From positions 186,001 through 250,000 of the forward strand of contig JAFEDK010000008.1 in assembly GCA_018241665.1 (NCBI GenBank): DNA of 64,000 nt, given 5' to 3'. Shown here in pieces: positions 27,385 through 36,965 of this stretch. Under the pieces are notes generated by a model. The model ran no database searches. It saw only the letters and a list, made by a program, of their open reading frames with translations, and was not told where the DNA came from. How positions within the stretch are numbered: position 1 is the first letter of the stretch; every line of letters starts with the position of its first letter. The translations under genes and the position numbers were made by a program. The DNA comes from Pseudomonadota bacterium. GTDB lineage: Bacteria; Pseudomonadota; Gammaproteobacteria; Burkholderiales; Rhodocyclaceae.

Positions 27385-28713
27385 TCAGTCTTTGTTCGCG
27401 TAGGGGTTGTGCGACGACTTGAATTGTATCCGCAACGGCGTGCCCTGCAATTTGAACGCTTCCTGGAAAGTCCTCTCCAGGTAGCGGACATAGGATGCAG
27501 ACACGTCATCCAGCGCGCTGCCGTGAATCACGATCACCGGCGGGTTCATGCCGCCCTGGTGCGCATAGCGCATCTTGGGACGGAACCCCCCATGCCTCGG
27601 CGGCTGCTGGCGCAGCACGGCATCGAGCAGCAAACGCGTCAGCTTGGGTGTTGACAGCTTGGTCATGGCCGCCTCGTAGGCGCCGTCCACGCACTTGAGC
27701 ATCGGCACGATGCCCTGCCCCTTCAACGCCGAAACGTAGAGGAAACGAGCGAATCCGAGGAACGGCAACTTGCGGGCGATATCTTCCTTGACCCGCTGGC
27801 GACGATAGTCGTCGATCGCATCCCACTTGTTGACCGCCACCACCAGCGCGCGGCCGGCCTCGACGACGAAGCCGCCGATATGGGCGTCCTGGTCGGAGAT
27901 TTCCTGGCTGGCATCCAGCACGAGCACCACCACATTGGCCTGTTCGACCGCCTGCAGGGTCTTGATCACGGAGAATTTCTCCACCGCCTCGAAGACCTTG
28001 CCGCGCTTGCGCAGGCCGGCGGTGTCGATCAGGGTGTAATGCTGTCCATTGCGCTCGAACGGCACTTCGATCGCATCCCGCGTGGTGCCGGGCATGTCGA
28101 AGGCGATGACGCGCTCCTCGCCGATCAGCGTGTTGACCAGCGTGGACTTGCCCACGTTCGGACGACCGACGATGGCCACGCGCGGCCCCCTGCCAGCGTC
28201 CTCGTCATCCTCCGGGTCCAGCGGGAAGTTCTCGAGGATCAACTCCATCAAGGCATTGACGTTGTCGCCATGGGCCGACGAAATACACAGGGGATCACCG
28301 AGCCCGAGCGCATGGAATTCGGCCGATACCATCGCCCGGTTCATGCCCTCGGCCTTGTTGACCACAAGGAAGGTCGGGCGGCCGGCACGGCGCAGGCGGG
28401 TGGCAATCTGTTCATCGTGGGGCGTCAGGCCGGCACGGGCATCCACCATGAACAGCAAGGCGTCGGCTTCCGCAATCGCCTGCTCGGCCTGCTTGGCCAT
28501 TTCATGAACGATGCCTTCCTTCGCCACCGGATCGAAACCGGCGGTGTCGACGACCAGGAATTCCCGCTCAGCCGCACGCCCGAGGCCGTAGCGACGGTCG
28601 CGGGTCAGCCCCGGGAAGTCCGCCACGAGCGCATCACGCGTCTTCGTAAGGCGGTTGAACAAGGTGGACTTGCCCACGTTGGGGCGTCCGACCAGGACAA
28701 GAGTGGGTTTCAC
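27385..28713 (-). CDS. der: Der (EngA) tandem-domain ribosome-assembly GTPase
   Basis: 442 aa with two G domains. The first P-loop is [12 protein letters not shown] at about residue 9, the second [12 protein letters not shown] at about residue 181. Each is followed by its own DxxG motif (DTAGFD and DTAGLR) and an NKxD motif (NKAE and NKWD). The C-terminal KH-like domain has [15 protein letters not shown]. Essential for 50S subunit maturation. It is 15 bases downstream of bamB. Confidence 0.96.
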   Translation of the reverse strand: MKPTLVLVGRPNVGKSTLFNRLTKTRDALVADFPGLTRDRRYGLGRAAEREFLVVDTAGFDPVAKEGIVHEMAKQAEQAIAEADALLFMVDARAGLTPHDEQIATRLRRAGRPTFLVVNKAEGMNRAMVSAEFHALGLGDPLCISSAHGDNVNALMELILENFPLDPEDDEDAGRGPRVAIVGRPNVGKSTLVNTLIGEERVIAFDMPGTTRDAIEVPFERNGQHYTLIDTAGLRKRGKVFEAVEKFSVIKTLQAVEQANVVVLVLDASQEISDQDAHIGGFVVEAGRALVVAVNKWDAIDDYRRQRVKEDIARKLPFLGFARFLYVSALKGQGIVPMLKCVDGAYEAAMTKLSTPKLTRLLLDAVLRQQPPRHGGFRPKMRYAHQGGMNPPVIVIHGSALDDVSASYVRYLERTFQEAFKLQGTPLRIQFKSSHNPYANKD

Positions 28714-28728
28714 GCGTCAGCGACTCCG

Positions 28729-29868
28729 TTATTGCACGCCGAGGGCGTAAATTGTGCCGTTCTGGGTCTGCACCACGACATCGCTGCCCGCACGTTGCGG
28801 ATCGGCAGCAATGGCGCTGGATACGACCCGGCTGCGACCGACGAGCGTTCCATCGTCACGACGCAGCACATGGATATCGCCCAAGCCGTCACCGACGATC
28901 ACATAACCGCCAATGACACGGGGACGCCCGGGGGAGCGGCCGGCCAGTTGATCCTGCTTCCAGGCGCTTGCCCCGTTGGAAAGATCGAGGGCATGCACGG
29001 CCCCCTTTTCATCGGTCACGAAGACATGGCGCTCATCCACATCCAGGCCACGGGAGCTGGACAGGTCGCGCGTCCACAGCGTGGAGCCGTTGGACATGTC
29101 GAAGCAGGCCACCCGCCCCTGATAGGCCACGGCGCAGGTCGCGCGGGCGCTCATCACCGGCAGGCTGGTAATGTCGGCCACGCGCTCGAGCTCTGTCGCA
29201 CCGCGCGGAATGGCGACAGTGCCTTCCCACATCAATGCACCGTTGGCCGGATTCAGTGCTGCCAACTTGCCGCCGGGGAAGCCGGCGAGAATCAGCTTGT
29301 CGTCGAGCACGACGCCAGCCGAACTGCGCAGAGCCAGCGGGGGCGTGGCGCGCTGGTAAACCCAGCGCTGCTTGCCGTTGCCGGGCTCAAGGCCGAACAA
29401 GCGACTGTCAGCACTGCGCACCACGACAATCCCATCGGAAACCGCCGGGGCCGCAAGCACCTCCGCATTGACCTTGACCTTCCAGCGGACCTGCCCACTG
29501 GCGCCGTCCAGCGCAATGACGTCGCCCTTCGGCGAGGCAACCAGGACGAGTTGCCCGTCGCTGCCGACGCCACCGGATACCGTAACACCCACGTCGGTCT
29601 TCCAGACGGTCTTGCCACTCTGCAGCTTCACGACCTTGCCATCACGCCCTGCCGCAAAGACAGCATCTCCGGCGAGCGCCGGCTGCAGCACGAACGCCCC
29701 GGAATCACCGACGCTGGCACGCCAGATTTCGGCGGTACGCACCGGATTGCTCACTGCCTTCAAGGCAGCCAGCTTGCCATATCCAGTTGCAAAGGGGTTC
29801 CAGGAGGAGCACGCGACCAGACTGAGGGAGGCGACAACGGCCGCAAGGCCCGGACGAAGTCGCATCAT
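28729..29868 (-). CDS. bamB: Outer-membrane assembly lipoprotein BamB
   Basis: 379 aa. The lipobox is LVAC with Cys20. A beta-propeller of PQQ-like repeats follows, seen in VFAAGRDGKVVKLQSGKTVW, DVIALDGASGQVRWKVKV, LAALNPANGALMWEG and VHALDLSNGASAWK. BamB is the propeller subunit of the BAM complex that inserts beta-barrel proteins. It overlaps yfgM by 4 bases. Confidence 0.95.
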   Translation of the reverse strand: MMRLRPGLAAVVASLSLVACSSWNPFATGYGKLAALKAVSNPVRTAEIWRASVGDSGAFVLQPALAGDAVFAAGRDGKVVKLQSGKTVWKTDVGVTVSGGVGSDGQLVLVASPKGDVIALDGASGQVRWKVKVNAEVLAAPAVSDGIVVVRSADSRLFGLEPGNGKQRWVYQRATPPLALRSSAGVVLDDKLILAGFPGGKLAALNPANGALMWEGTVAIPRGATELERVADITSLPVMSARATCAVAYQGRVACFDMSNGSTLWTRDLSSSRGLDVDERHVFVTDEKGAVHALDLSNGASAWKQDQLAGRSPGRPRVIGGYVIVGDGLGDIHVLRRDDGTLVGRSRVVSSAIAADPQRAGSDVVVQTQNGTIYALGVQ

Positions 29869-30518
29869 TGGGCACCCCCGAGCGCATCCAGCTTGGCCTG
29901 GGCAACTTCGCGCAGGGTGGCAGATTCAACCTTGGAGGCATCGCCGAGCGCGTCCACCGCGGCCTTGTAGGCAACGCGTGCCTCCGCCGACTTGCCCTGC
30001 GCCATCAGGATGTCGCCCTTGAGATCCGCATAGCGGGCAGCCAGCTCATCGTCCGGCTTGGCCTGCAGTTGGGCCAGTGCCTCGTCGTAGGCCTTGTCGT
30101 CCAGCAGGACGGTTGCCAGGCGCAGTTTTGCGAGACTCCGCAGAGCGGGGTCATTCGCCTTCTCAGCAGCCCAGGCCAGCGGCACGCGGGCGTTCTTGAG
30201 ATCCCCCGCCTCTACCTGGACCTTGGCGGACAGCAGCGCGGCCAGATCGGCATAGGACGTGGCGCTGTACTTTTCGATCAACGTCCCCGCGACTTCACGG
30301 GCCTTCTGCGCATTGTGTTCGACCGCCGCCTGCTGCACGGCATCGTACAGCGCGGAAGCCTCCGCGCTCTGCTTGCTCACATACCAGTTCCAGCCCTGCC
30401 AGGCGACCGAGGCCAGTGCGGCAACGATCGCCAACGCCGTGACGAGCTTGCCGTGCTGCTCCCACCAGCCCTTGATCTGGGAAATCTGTTCCTGCTCTTC
30501 GAGGTCAAATGCTGCCAT
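29865..30518 (-). CDS. yfgM: YfgM-like ancillary SecYEG translocon subunit
   Basis: 217 aa. It starts [20 protein letters not shown], has one membrane helix ([20 protein letters not shown], about residues 25-44), and a periplasmic tetratricopeptide region with many Ala-rich helices. YfgM in E. coli associates with PpiD and SecYEG. It overlaps hisS by 14 bases and bamB by 4, in the conserved hisS-yfgM-bamB-der order. Confidence 0.9.
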   Translation of the reverse strand: MAAFDLEEQEQISQIKGWWEQHGKLVTALAIVAALASVAWQGWNWYVSKQSAEASALYDAVQQAAVEHNAQKAREVAGTLIEKYSATSYADLAALLSAKVQVEAGDLKNARVPLAWAAEKANDPALRSLAKLRLATVLLDDKAYDEALAQLQAKPDDELAARYADLKGDILMAQGKSAEARVAYKAAVDALGDASKVESATLREVAQAKLDALGGAQ

Positions 30519-31800
30519 CGTCTTCTTCCGATTCGATTAGGCGATCCGCCAGGGTTTCGGGGAGCACTTCCATGGGAACACGGATCTGTTCACCACCGTC
30601 GCGCAAGGGCTTGAGACTGACTTCACCAGCCGCGGCCTCGTCGTCGCCGATCACCACGGCGAACGGAGCACCAGAGGCGTCAGCCCGTTTCATCTGGGAC
30701 TTGAAGCTACCGCCACCACAATGCTGGGTCACCGAGAAACCGGTACCGCGCAACATCTCGGAGACGCGGAAAGCAGCCCGCTGGGCTTCCTCGCCGGCAT
30801 GGACGAGGTACACATCGGGCACGATGCGTTCCGCTTGGCCGCCGCTTTCCTGCCACAAGGCCAGCAGACGCTCGACCCCCATGGCAAACCCCGCTGCCGG
30901 CGCGGGCTTGCCGCCCAGTTGCGCAACGAGGCCATCGTAACGGCCACCGGCGCAAATGGTGCCCTGGGCGCCGAGTCGGGTCGTGACCCACTCGAACACG
31001 GTGCGGTTGTAGTAATCCAGACCACGCACCAGCCGATGATTGATGCGATAGGGCAGTCCGGCATCCTTGAGGACGGCCTGGACCCCCTCAAAGTGCTTGA
31101 TCGACTCCTCACCGAGGAAATCAGCCAGCTTCGGAGCCCCCTCGACCAGATCCTGCAGATCCGGATTCTTGGTATCGAGGATGCGCAGCGGATTGGTGTA
31201 CAGGCGGCGCTTGCCATCCTCGTCCAGACGGGCCTGGTGCTGTTCGAGGTAAGCGATCAGCGCAGCCCGGTGGGCAGCGCGCTCCTCGCTGCTGCCGAGG
31301 GAGTTGATCTCCAGCTTGACATCGTCGAGACCGAGGTCATCCCACAGGCGCGCGCACATCAGGATGTGCTCCGCATCGATGTCCGGGCCTTCAAAACCCA
31401 GCGCCTCGACGCCGACCTGGTGGAACTGGCGATAACGCCCTTTCTGGGGACGCTCGTGACGGAACATCGGGCCCTGGTAATACAGGCGACGCGGCTGGCT
31501 GAACAGCAGGTTGTGCTGGATCGCCGCCCGCACGCAGGAGGCGGTGCCTTCCGGACGCAGGGTCAGATGCTCGCCATTCAGGGCGTCCTCGAAGGAATAC
31601 ATTTCCTTCTCGACGATGTCCGTCACTTCACCGATGGCCCGCGTGAACAGCGGGGTCGGCTCGACCAGCGGCATGCGGATCGGGCGATAGCCGTAGCTAT
31701 GCAGCCAGTTGCGGACGATTTCCTCGAATTGTTCCCAGATTTCTGCTTCGTCGGGCAGGATGTCGTTCATCCCGCGCACGGCCTGGAGGGTCTTGCTCAT
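30505..31800 (-). CDS. hisS: Histidyl-tRNA synthetase
   Basis: 431 aa. Class II aminoacyl-tRNA synthetase. Motif 1 lies around [19 protein letters not shown]. Motif 2 is [20 protein letters not shown]. The His-specific segments are [14 protein letters not shown] and AGGRYDGLV, and motif 3 includes [14 protein letters not shown]-terminal anticodon-binding domain follows. The gene is 30 bases downstream of ispG. Confidence 0.96.
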   Translation of the reverse strand: MSKTLQAVRGMNDILPDEAEIWEQFEEIVRNWLHSYGYRPIRMPLVEPTPLFTRAIGEVTDIVEKEMYSFEDALNGEHLTLRPEGTASCVRAAIQHNLLFSQPRRLYYQGPMFRHERPQKGRYRQFHQVGVEALGFEGPDIDAEHILMCARLWDDLGLDDVKLEINSLGSSEERAAHRAALIAYLEQHQARLDEDGKRRLYTNPLRILDTKNPDLQDLVEGAPKLADFLGEESIKHFEGVQAVLKDAGLPYRINHRLVRGLDYYNRTVFEWVTTRLGAQGTICAGGRYDGLVAQLGGKPAPAAGFAMGVERLLALWQESGGQAERIVPDVYLVHAGEEAQRAAFRVSEMLRGTGFSVTQHCGGGSFKSQMKRADASGAPFAVVIGDDEAAAGEVSLKPLRDGGEQIRVPMEVLPETLADRLIESEEDDGSI

Positions 31801-31830
31801 GATTCCTTTTGTTTTTCTGTAACGCGCGGA

Positions 31831-33081
31831 TCAGGCCGCTGCGCCCTTGCGGGGGTAGGTGCGGGCCACATAGTTCTCGATGATGGCCTTGAATTCGTTG
31901 GCAATGTTGTCGCCCCGGAGGGTCAGGGTCTTCACCCCGTCCTCGAACACCGGTGCGGCCGGCGATTCGCCGGTACCCGGCAGGGAAATGCCGATGTTTG
32001 CATGCTTGCTTTCGCCGGGGCCATTCACGATACAGCCCATCACTGCCAGGCTCATGTTCTCCACGCCATCGTACTGATCGCGCCAGATCGGCATGTTGTC
32101 GCGCACGAAGGATTGCACATCGGATGCCAGCTCCTGGAACAGGGTGCTGGTGGTACGGCCACACCCCGGGCAGGCCGTGACCATCGGGGTGAACGCGCGC
32201 AGGCCCATCGTCTGCAGGATCTCCTGGGCAACGATGACTTCCTGAGTCCGGCTGCCGTTCGGCTCGGGGGTGAGGGACACGCGGATCGTGTCGCCGATAC
32301 CTTCCTGCAGCAGCACGGCCAGGGCCGCCGTGGACGCCACGATGCCCTTCGAACCCATGCCGGCTTCGGTCAGGCCCAGATGCAGCGGGTAATCACACTT
32401 GGCGGCCATGTCGCGATAGACGGCGATCAGGTCCTGCACGCTGCTGACCTTGGCGGACAGGATGATCTTGTTGCCGGCCAGACCGTACTCCTCGGCCTTC
32501 GCCGCGGACTCCAGCGCCGACGTGACCAGCGCTTCGCGCATCACCGCACCGGCGTCGCGCGGCACGGCCCGCTTGGCGTTCTCGTCCATGATGCGTGCCA
32601 GCACCGACTGGTCGAGGCTGCCCCAGTTGACGCCAATCCGCACCGGCTTGTCGTACTTGCAGGCCATCTCGACGATGGACGCAAACTGGGTGTCGCGCTT
32701 GGCACCCTGTCCCACGTTACCCGGATTAATGCGCAGCTTGTCGAGGGCTTCGGCGCAGGCCGGATTGTCGGCCAGCAGCTTGTGGCCGTTGTAGTGGAAA
32801 TCGCCGACCAGCGGAACATCGAGGTTCATCGCCAGCAGCTTCTCGCGGATCTTCGGCACGGCCTTGGCAGCCTCGTCATTATTGACGGTGATCCGGACGA
32901 GCTCGGAACCGGCGCGCGCGAGCTGGGCCACCTGCATCGTGGTCGCGAAATCGTCAGCAGTGTCCGTGTTGGTCATCGACTGCACGACGACCGGTGCGTT
33001 GGAACCGATCAGCACATGACCGACGCGCACCTGGCGAGTCTGGCGGCGGGCGCACGCGCGCCCCGAAAGTAGTAGATCCAT
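31831..33081 (-). CDS. ispG: 4-hydroxy-3-methylbut-2-enyl diphosphate synthase
   Basis: 416 aa, 4Fe-4S enzyme of the MEP isoprenoid pathway that converts MEcPP to [18 protein letters not shown] near residue 32 and IRVSLTPEP are conserved. The cluster cysteines are in TACPGCGRT and [11 protein letters not shown]. Length fits the proteobacterial type with an insertion. It is downstream of rodZ by 15 bases, the usual rodZ-ispG-hisS order. Confidence 0.95.
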   Translation of the reverse strand: MDLLLSGRACARRQTRQVRVGHVLIGSNAPVVVQSMTNTDTADDFATTMQVAQLARAGSELVRITVNNDEAAKAVPKIREKLLAMNLDVPLVGDFHYNGHKLLADNPACAEALDKLRINPGNVGQGAKRDTQFASIVEMACKYDKPVRIGVNWGSLDQSVLARIMDENAKRAVPRDAGAVMREALVTSALESAAKAEEYGLAGNKIILSAKVSSVQDLIAVYRDMAAKCDYPLHLGLTEAGMGSKGIVASTAALAVLLQEGIGDTIRVSLTPEPNGSRTQEVIVAQEILQTMGLRAFTPMVTACPGCGRTTSTLFQELASDVQSFVRDNMPIWRDQYDGVENMSLAVMGCIVNGPGESKHANIGISLPGTGESPAAPVFEDGVKTLTLRGDNIANEFKAIIENYVARTYPRKGAAA

Positions 33082-33096
33082 AAACGAAGCGCCTGA

Positions 33097-34056
33097 TTAT
33101 TCGAGCTTGAGACGTGCCACCGTTACCTTGGTGGCCGGGGTCAGATCGACGGGGGTACCGTTGCGCTGCAACTTGACGAAACGTGCGTTGCCAACAACCA
33201 GGGAGAAAGGCCCGGCACCGCTCACCTCACGACGTACCCCTGCCTTGCCCAACTGGGACAGCAGGATCTTGCCGTTCTTGTCCTTCACTTCTACCCACGC
33301 ATCCTGGGAAAACTCGAAGACAAGCTGATCAGTGCCACTCTCCCCGGCCGGCTTTGCCTGCGGCGCTTCGACTGCCTTCTCGAGAGGAGCCGCGGCAGCG
33401 GGTGCAGGAGTCCCAGCGGGGGCCTGCACGGCAGAAGCCGTCGCCGCCTGCGGTTCAGCGCCGGCAGCCGGCGACACAGGCGCAGCGGCTTCAGCAGGCT
33501 GGGCGGGAACACCCTGCGGGGCAGCAGGAACCACAGACGCATCCTGCGACGGTGGCGTCGCCCCACCGGGCGCATTCTCGGGCACTGCCTCTGGCGCCTG
33601 TACGGCCACGTTCTCAGCCACTTTCTTTTGGGTATCGAAATACCAGCCCGCCACAACCACGCCGAACAATCCTGCAGCCGCCAGCACGCCCGGCAGGATC
33701 GACTTCCGGAAACGGCCACGGCCTTCCTGAGGAATATCCCCATGGGCGTTGGACGCCGGCATCAACTCCACAGACGTGTCGGCGGGGCGATCCAGTGTCG
33801 CCAGCAGGGGCGCCACGTCCACCCGCAACAGGCGCGCGTAGTTGCGCAGGAAACCGCGCGTGAAGGCCAGGCCCGGCAATTCGTCGAACCGGCCGCCTTC
33901 CAGTGCCTCGACCTGCCGCACATTGAGCTTGAGCGCGTTCGCCACTTCGGCAAGGCTGAAGCCTTGCGTCTCGCGGGCACGGCGCAGGGTATCGCCCACC
34001 GAGCCGTCAGCCACAGGCGGCTCGGCCGAAGACGAAAGTGCTTGAGAGTCTGTCAC
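33097..34056 (-). CDS. rodZ: RodZ cytoskeletal adaptor
   Basis: 319 aa. An N-terminal helix-turn-helix (GDTLRRARETQGFSLAEVAN onward, about residues 21-90) binds MreB in the family. One membrane helix follows (about 120-140), then a long Ala/Pro-rich periplasmic linker (about 145-235) and a C-terminal DUF4115 domain with QDAWVEVKDKNGKILLSQLG. It couples MreB to the elongation machinery and rod shape. It overlaps pilW by 4 bases. Confidence 0.92.
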   Translation of the reverse strand: MTDSQALSSSAEPPVADGSVGDTLRRARETQGFSLAEVANALKLNVRQVEALEGGRFDELPGLAFTRGFLRNYARLLRVDVAPLLATLDRPADTSVELMPASNAHGDIPQEGRGRFRKSILPGVLAAAGLFGVVVAGWYFDTQKKVAENVAVQAPEAVPENAPGGATPPSQDASVVPAAPQGVPAQPAEAAAPVSPAAGAEPQAATASAVQAPAGTPAPAAAAPLEKAVEAPQAKPAGESGTDQLVFEFSQDAWVEVKDKNGKILLSQLGKAGVRREVSGAGPFSLVVGNARFVKLQRNGTPVDLTPATKVTVARLKLE

Positions 34057-34844
34057 TGATACTGCCCTTGCAAGAAAGCCTGATATTCCGGCGACTCAGG
34101 GAAACGGCGCCGCAACTGCTGCACGTAGCTCGTCTCGGCCGTCCTGTTTCCCAGCCGGCGCTCGATGCGGATCGCCAGCCACAGGCTCTCTGCAGTCGGC
34201 TCTCCCCCCTGATGCAATACAGCGAGGTAACGCTTGGCGGCTTCGTAAGCCCCCCGCCGATAGGTAATGTCAGCCAGATGGAACGATGCCTGGATATTAC
34301 CGCCATCAGCTTCGACGGCGCGCAGGAACTGGGCCTCGGCGGCCGCATCGTTGCGGAGACGGAGTTGGCACAGCCCGGCGTTGGCATACGCACGCGTCGG
34401 CGTCTGGTAATACGGATTGCGCGCCGCCCGGCCCAGCAGTTCGAGTCCGGCGCTCTCCTTGCCGGAGGAACACAGGAACCAGCCATAACTGTTCATGATT
34501 TCCGGATCGCCGGGCGCCAGCCGCATCGCATACTCGAAGTTGCTCGCGGCAATCTGGTTCTCCTGCAGGAACATATGCACCAGCCCCATCAGCTGGTAAG
34601 CGGGCGCATAGCCGGAGTCGTACTGGACGGCAGCCTTGGCCTCATCCAGGGCGACGCCATACTTGCCAACCTGGAAATACGCCTGCCCAAGCTCGACGTG
34701 GACCTTCGCCTTGCGGCGGGCATCGGTTGCTGCCGGCTGATCGGATACCGGACGCTCGAGTCTGCCCGTGTCCGCAGGCACCATCGGCACAGCGCACCCA
34801 CCGAGCACCAGCGCCAGAACCCCCAGCACCAGCCAGTTACGCAT
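34053..34844 (-). CDS. pilW: Type IV pilus biogenesis lipoprotein PilW/PilF
   Basis: 263 aa. The lipobox at the N-terminus is LVLGGC (Cys17). About six TPR helical pairs follow, for example AKVHVELGQAYFQVGKYGVAL, YAPAYQLMGLVHMFLQENQI and YGWFLCSSGKESAGLELLGR. PilF/PilW is the pilotin for the PilQ secretin. The gene order rlmN-pilW-rodZ is conserved. It overlaps rlmN by one base and rodZ by four. Confidence 0.9.
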   Translation of the reverse strand: MRNWLVLGVLALVLGGCAVPMVPADTGRLERPVSDQPAATDARRKAKVHVELGQAYFQVGKYGVALDEAKAAVQYDSGYAPAYQLMGLVHMFLQENQIAASNFEYAMRLAPGDPEIMNSYGWFLCSSGKESAGLELLGRAARNPYYQTPTRAYANAGLCQLRLRNDAAAEAQFLRAVEADGGNIQASFHLADITYRRGAYEAAKRYLAVLHQGGEPTAESLWLAIRIERRLGNRTAETSYVQQLRRRFPESPEYQAFLQGQYQ

Positions 34845-35947
34845 CAGGAGCGCACCTCCACCACCGGCACGATCCGGGTGGCCGTCCGGCGGGTCTTGTC
34901 CTTGACTTGGCCGGCGAGTTGGCCACAGGCTGCATCCACGTCATCGCCGCGGGTCTTGCGGGTGGTCGTGACGATGCCGGCATCGATGAGGATCTCGGCA
35001 AAGCGCTTGATGCGCTGTGCCGGCGACCGATCGAAGCCCGAACTCGGGAAGGGATTGAAGGGAATCAGATTGAACTTGCACGGCACGTCGCGGGTAAGCG
35101 CAATCAGCTCCCGTGCATGGGCATCGGAATCGTTGATGCCGTCGAGCATGACGTACTCGAAGGTGATGAAGTCCCGCGGCGCCTTTTCGAGATAACGCCG
35201 GCAGGCGGCCATCAGTTCACGCAGCGGATACTTCTGGTTGATAGGCACCAGCTTGTCGCGCAGCGCGTCATTGGACGCATGCAGCGATACCGCCAGTGCG
35301 GTCGGGCAGGCATCGCGCAGACGATCCATGGCCGGCACGATACCGGAGGTGGACACGGTCACGCGCCGCCGGGAAAGTCCGTAGGCATTGTCGTCGAGCA
35401 TCAGCTTGAGCGCCGAGACGACGTTATCGAAATTGGCGAGGGGTTCGCCCATCCCCATCATCACGACATTGCTGATGACCCGTTCACCATCGCCGTTGGC
35501 CCCCAGCATGCGGTTGGCGAGCCATAGCTGGCCGATGATCTCGGCTGCCGTGAGATTGCGGTTGAAACCCTGCTTGCCCGTCGAGCAGAACGCGCAATCC
35601 AGCGCACAACCTGCCTGCGAGGAGATGCACAGGGTGCCGCGGTTGGTCTCGGGAATGAACACCGTTTCCACCGCATTGCTGTTGCCCACATCGAGCAGCC
35701 ACTTGCGCGTGCCGTCCGTGGACACGCTGTCACGCACCGGGACCGGAGGCGTGACGCACGCCGTCGCTGCGAGCTTGGCCCGCAGCGACTTGGCGACGTC
35801 GGTCATCTGCTCGAAATCGGTCTCGCCGAAACGATGCACCCAGCGGAGCACCTGCTTGGCGCGAAATGGTTTCTCACCCTGCTGGACGAACCATTCGGTG
35901 AGGGCTTCGGCATCGAAATCGAGAAGATTGACCACTTGTATTTCCAT
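34844..35947 (-). CDS. rlmN: Dual-specificity rRNA/tRNA methyltransferase RlmN
   Basis: 367 aa radical SAM enzyme that methylates C2 of A2503 in 23S rRNA and of A37 in some tRNAs. The cluster motif is [11 protein letters not shown] in [20 protein letters not shown]. The [13 protein letters not shown] segment and the C-terminal substrate Cys region ([11 protein letters not shown]) are present. The N-terminal accessory domain with [20 protein letters not shown] also fits. It is 45 bases downstream of ndk. Confidence 0.95.
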   Translation of the reverse strand: MEIQVVNLLDFDAEALTEWFVQQGEKPFRAKQVLRWVHRFGETDFEQMTDVAKSLRAKLAATACVTPPVPVRDSVSTDGTRKWLLDVGNSNAVETVFIPETNRGTLCISSQAGCALDCAFCSTGKQGFNRNLTAAEIIGQLWLANRMLGANGDGERVISNVVMMGMGEPLANFDNVVSALKLMLDDNAYGLSRRRVTVSTSGIVPAMDRLRDACPTALAVSLHASNDALRDKLVPINQKYPLRELMAACRRYLEKAPRDFITFEYVMLDGINDSDAHARELIALTRDVPCKFNLIPFNPFPSSGFDRSPAQRIKRFAEILIDAGIVTTTRKTRGDDVDAACGQLAGQVKDKTRRTATRIVPVVEVRS

Positions 35948-35992
35948 CCAGACCAGAGGGGCGGAGAAATTCCGCCCCGCCGGTAGAGATCA

Positions 35993-36418
35993 TTAACGGC
36001 TGTAAACGTTCATGCCCGGGAAGAAGAAAGCCACTTCCACGGCAGCGGTTTCAGGCGCGTCAGAGCCATGCACGGCGTTGGCGTCGATGGATTCGGCGAA
36101 GTCGGCGCGGATGGTGCCCGGAGCGGCCTTCTTCGGGTCGGTGGCGCCCATCAGCTCACGGTTCTTGGCGATGGCATCTTCGCCTTCCAGGGCCTGGATC
36201 ATCACGGGGCCGGAGGTCATGAAGGAAACCAGATCCTTGAAGAAAGGACGCTCCTTGTGAACAGCGTAGAACTCGCCGGCTTCACGCTCGGACAGGTAGG
36301 CCAGCTTGGCGGCAACGATCTTGAGGCCGGCGGCTTCGAAGCGGGCGTAGATCTGGCCGATCACGTTCTTGGCGACGGCGTCGGGCTTGATGATGGAGAG
36401 GGTGCGTTCAATAGCCAT
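35993..36418 (-). CDS. ndk: Nucleoside diphosphate kinase
   Basis: 141 aa. [20 protein letters not shown] is the substrate-binding start. The catalytic His lies in [12 protein letters not shown] (consensus NxxHGSD). It balances NTP pools by transferring the gamma phosphate through a phosphohistidine. It is the first gene of the long minus-strand block, so its promoter lies in the region just upstream (36419-36500). Confidence 0.96.
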   Translation of the reverse strand: MAIERTLSIIKPDAVAKNVIGQIYARFEAAGLKIVAAKLAYLSEREAGEFYAVHKERPFFKDLVSFMTSGPVMIQALEGEDAIAKNRELMGATDPKKAAPGTIRADFAESIDANAVHGSDAPETAAVEVAFFFPGMNVYSR

Positions 36419-36761
36419 GTTGCTAGCTCCAGTGAGACAAAGGATGGTCGAAAAACCGAAAGCTTGGAATTTTAGCAGGTTGATGCGTCAATTCGGCTTT
36501 TTTCGGCTCATCACAGCACGACGGGGAGCAAATGGGCAGCGCACGGGGCTGCTGGCGCGATTGTGAACAAAAAAAAGGGTGCGCATCGCGCACCCCCAAC
36601 CCCAACAGAGAGACTTTAGTCTGGACCGTGATCCAGAAGGCGCCCGGTATTACTTGTTGTCTGCGCCTTGAACTTGGGACGAAGTATGGGAGAAGTCCTG
36701 CCAGCCGGTCTTGACCTGCGTCAAAAACCCTTCACATAGCGGGGTGATCGCAGCTGGAATG
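36419..36761. other. Intergenic region between ndk and ccoS
   Basis: 343 bases without a confident gene. The left part (36419-36560) must hold the ndk promoter, but no clear -35/-10 pair was recognised. A terminator for the ccoI-ccoS transcript lies at 36569-36595. Between it and the ccoS stop, a 24-codon minus-strand frame beginning with TTG and ending GADNK has GAAGGG upstream. It is too weak to call as a gene. A small inverted repeat (TCTGGA/TCCAGA) lies at about 36619-36638. Confidence 0.5.
36569..36595 (-). terminator. Rho-independent terminator after ccoS
   Basis: Read on the minus strand, GGGTGCGC, loop GAT, GCGCACCC, then eight Ts (36569-36576). It ends the ccoI-ccoS transcript about 170 bases after the ccoS stop. 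Confidence 0.9.
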
Positions 36762-36953
36762 TCAGTGCCCCTTGGATTCCTTTTCCATCTCGCCACGCGG
36801 GGCTGACGGCGGCGTATCGTCATCACTGACGACCCGATAGCCCGGCCCCTCGAGATCATCGAACTGGCCGCTGCGAACAGACCACCAGAAGATCACCCCG
36901 ATCAGGAAGACGAGCAACACGGACATGGGAATGAGCAGGTACAGGCTTTCCAT
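36762..36953 (-). CDS. ccoS: cbb3-type cytochrome oxidase assembly protein CcoS
   Basis: 63 aa. One membrane helix (YLLIPMSVLLVFLIGVIFWW) is followed by VRSGQFDDLEGPGYRVVSDD, the family signature. CcoS is required for cofactor insertion in cbb3 oxidase. It lies 12 bases downstream of ccoI. The structural genes ccoNOQP are not in this window. Confidence 0.93.
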   Translation of the reverse strand: MESLYLLIPMSVLLVFLIGVIFWWSVRSGQFDDLEGPGYRVVSDDDTPPSAPRGEMEKESKGH

Positions 36954-36965
36954 GGAAAATGGCTT

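Noticed and set aside
27880-29970. Plus-strand open frame of 696 codons opposite der and bamB
   Set aside because: Composition is typical of a shadow frame (rich in His, Gly, Arg and Gln), and both minus-strand genes are unmistakable.
30721-33072. Plus-strand open frame of 783 codons opposite hisS and ispG
   Set aside because: Shadow of two well-conserved genes; no domain is seen.
36684-36712. Possible 24-residue microprotein near the ccoS 3' end
   Set aside because: TTG start, very short, no relative known; coding cannot be distinguished from chance.
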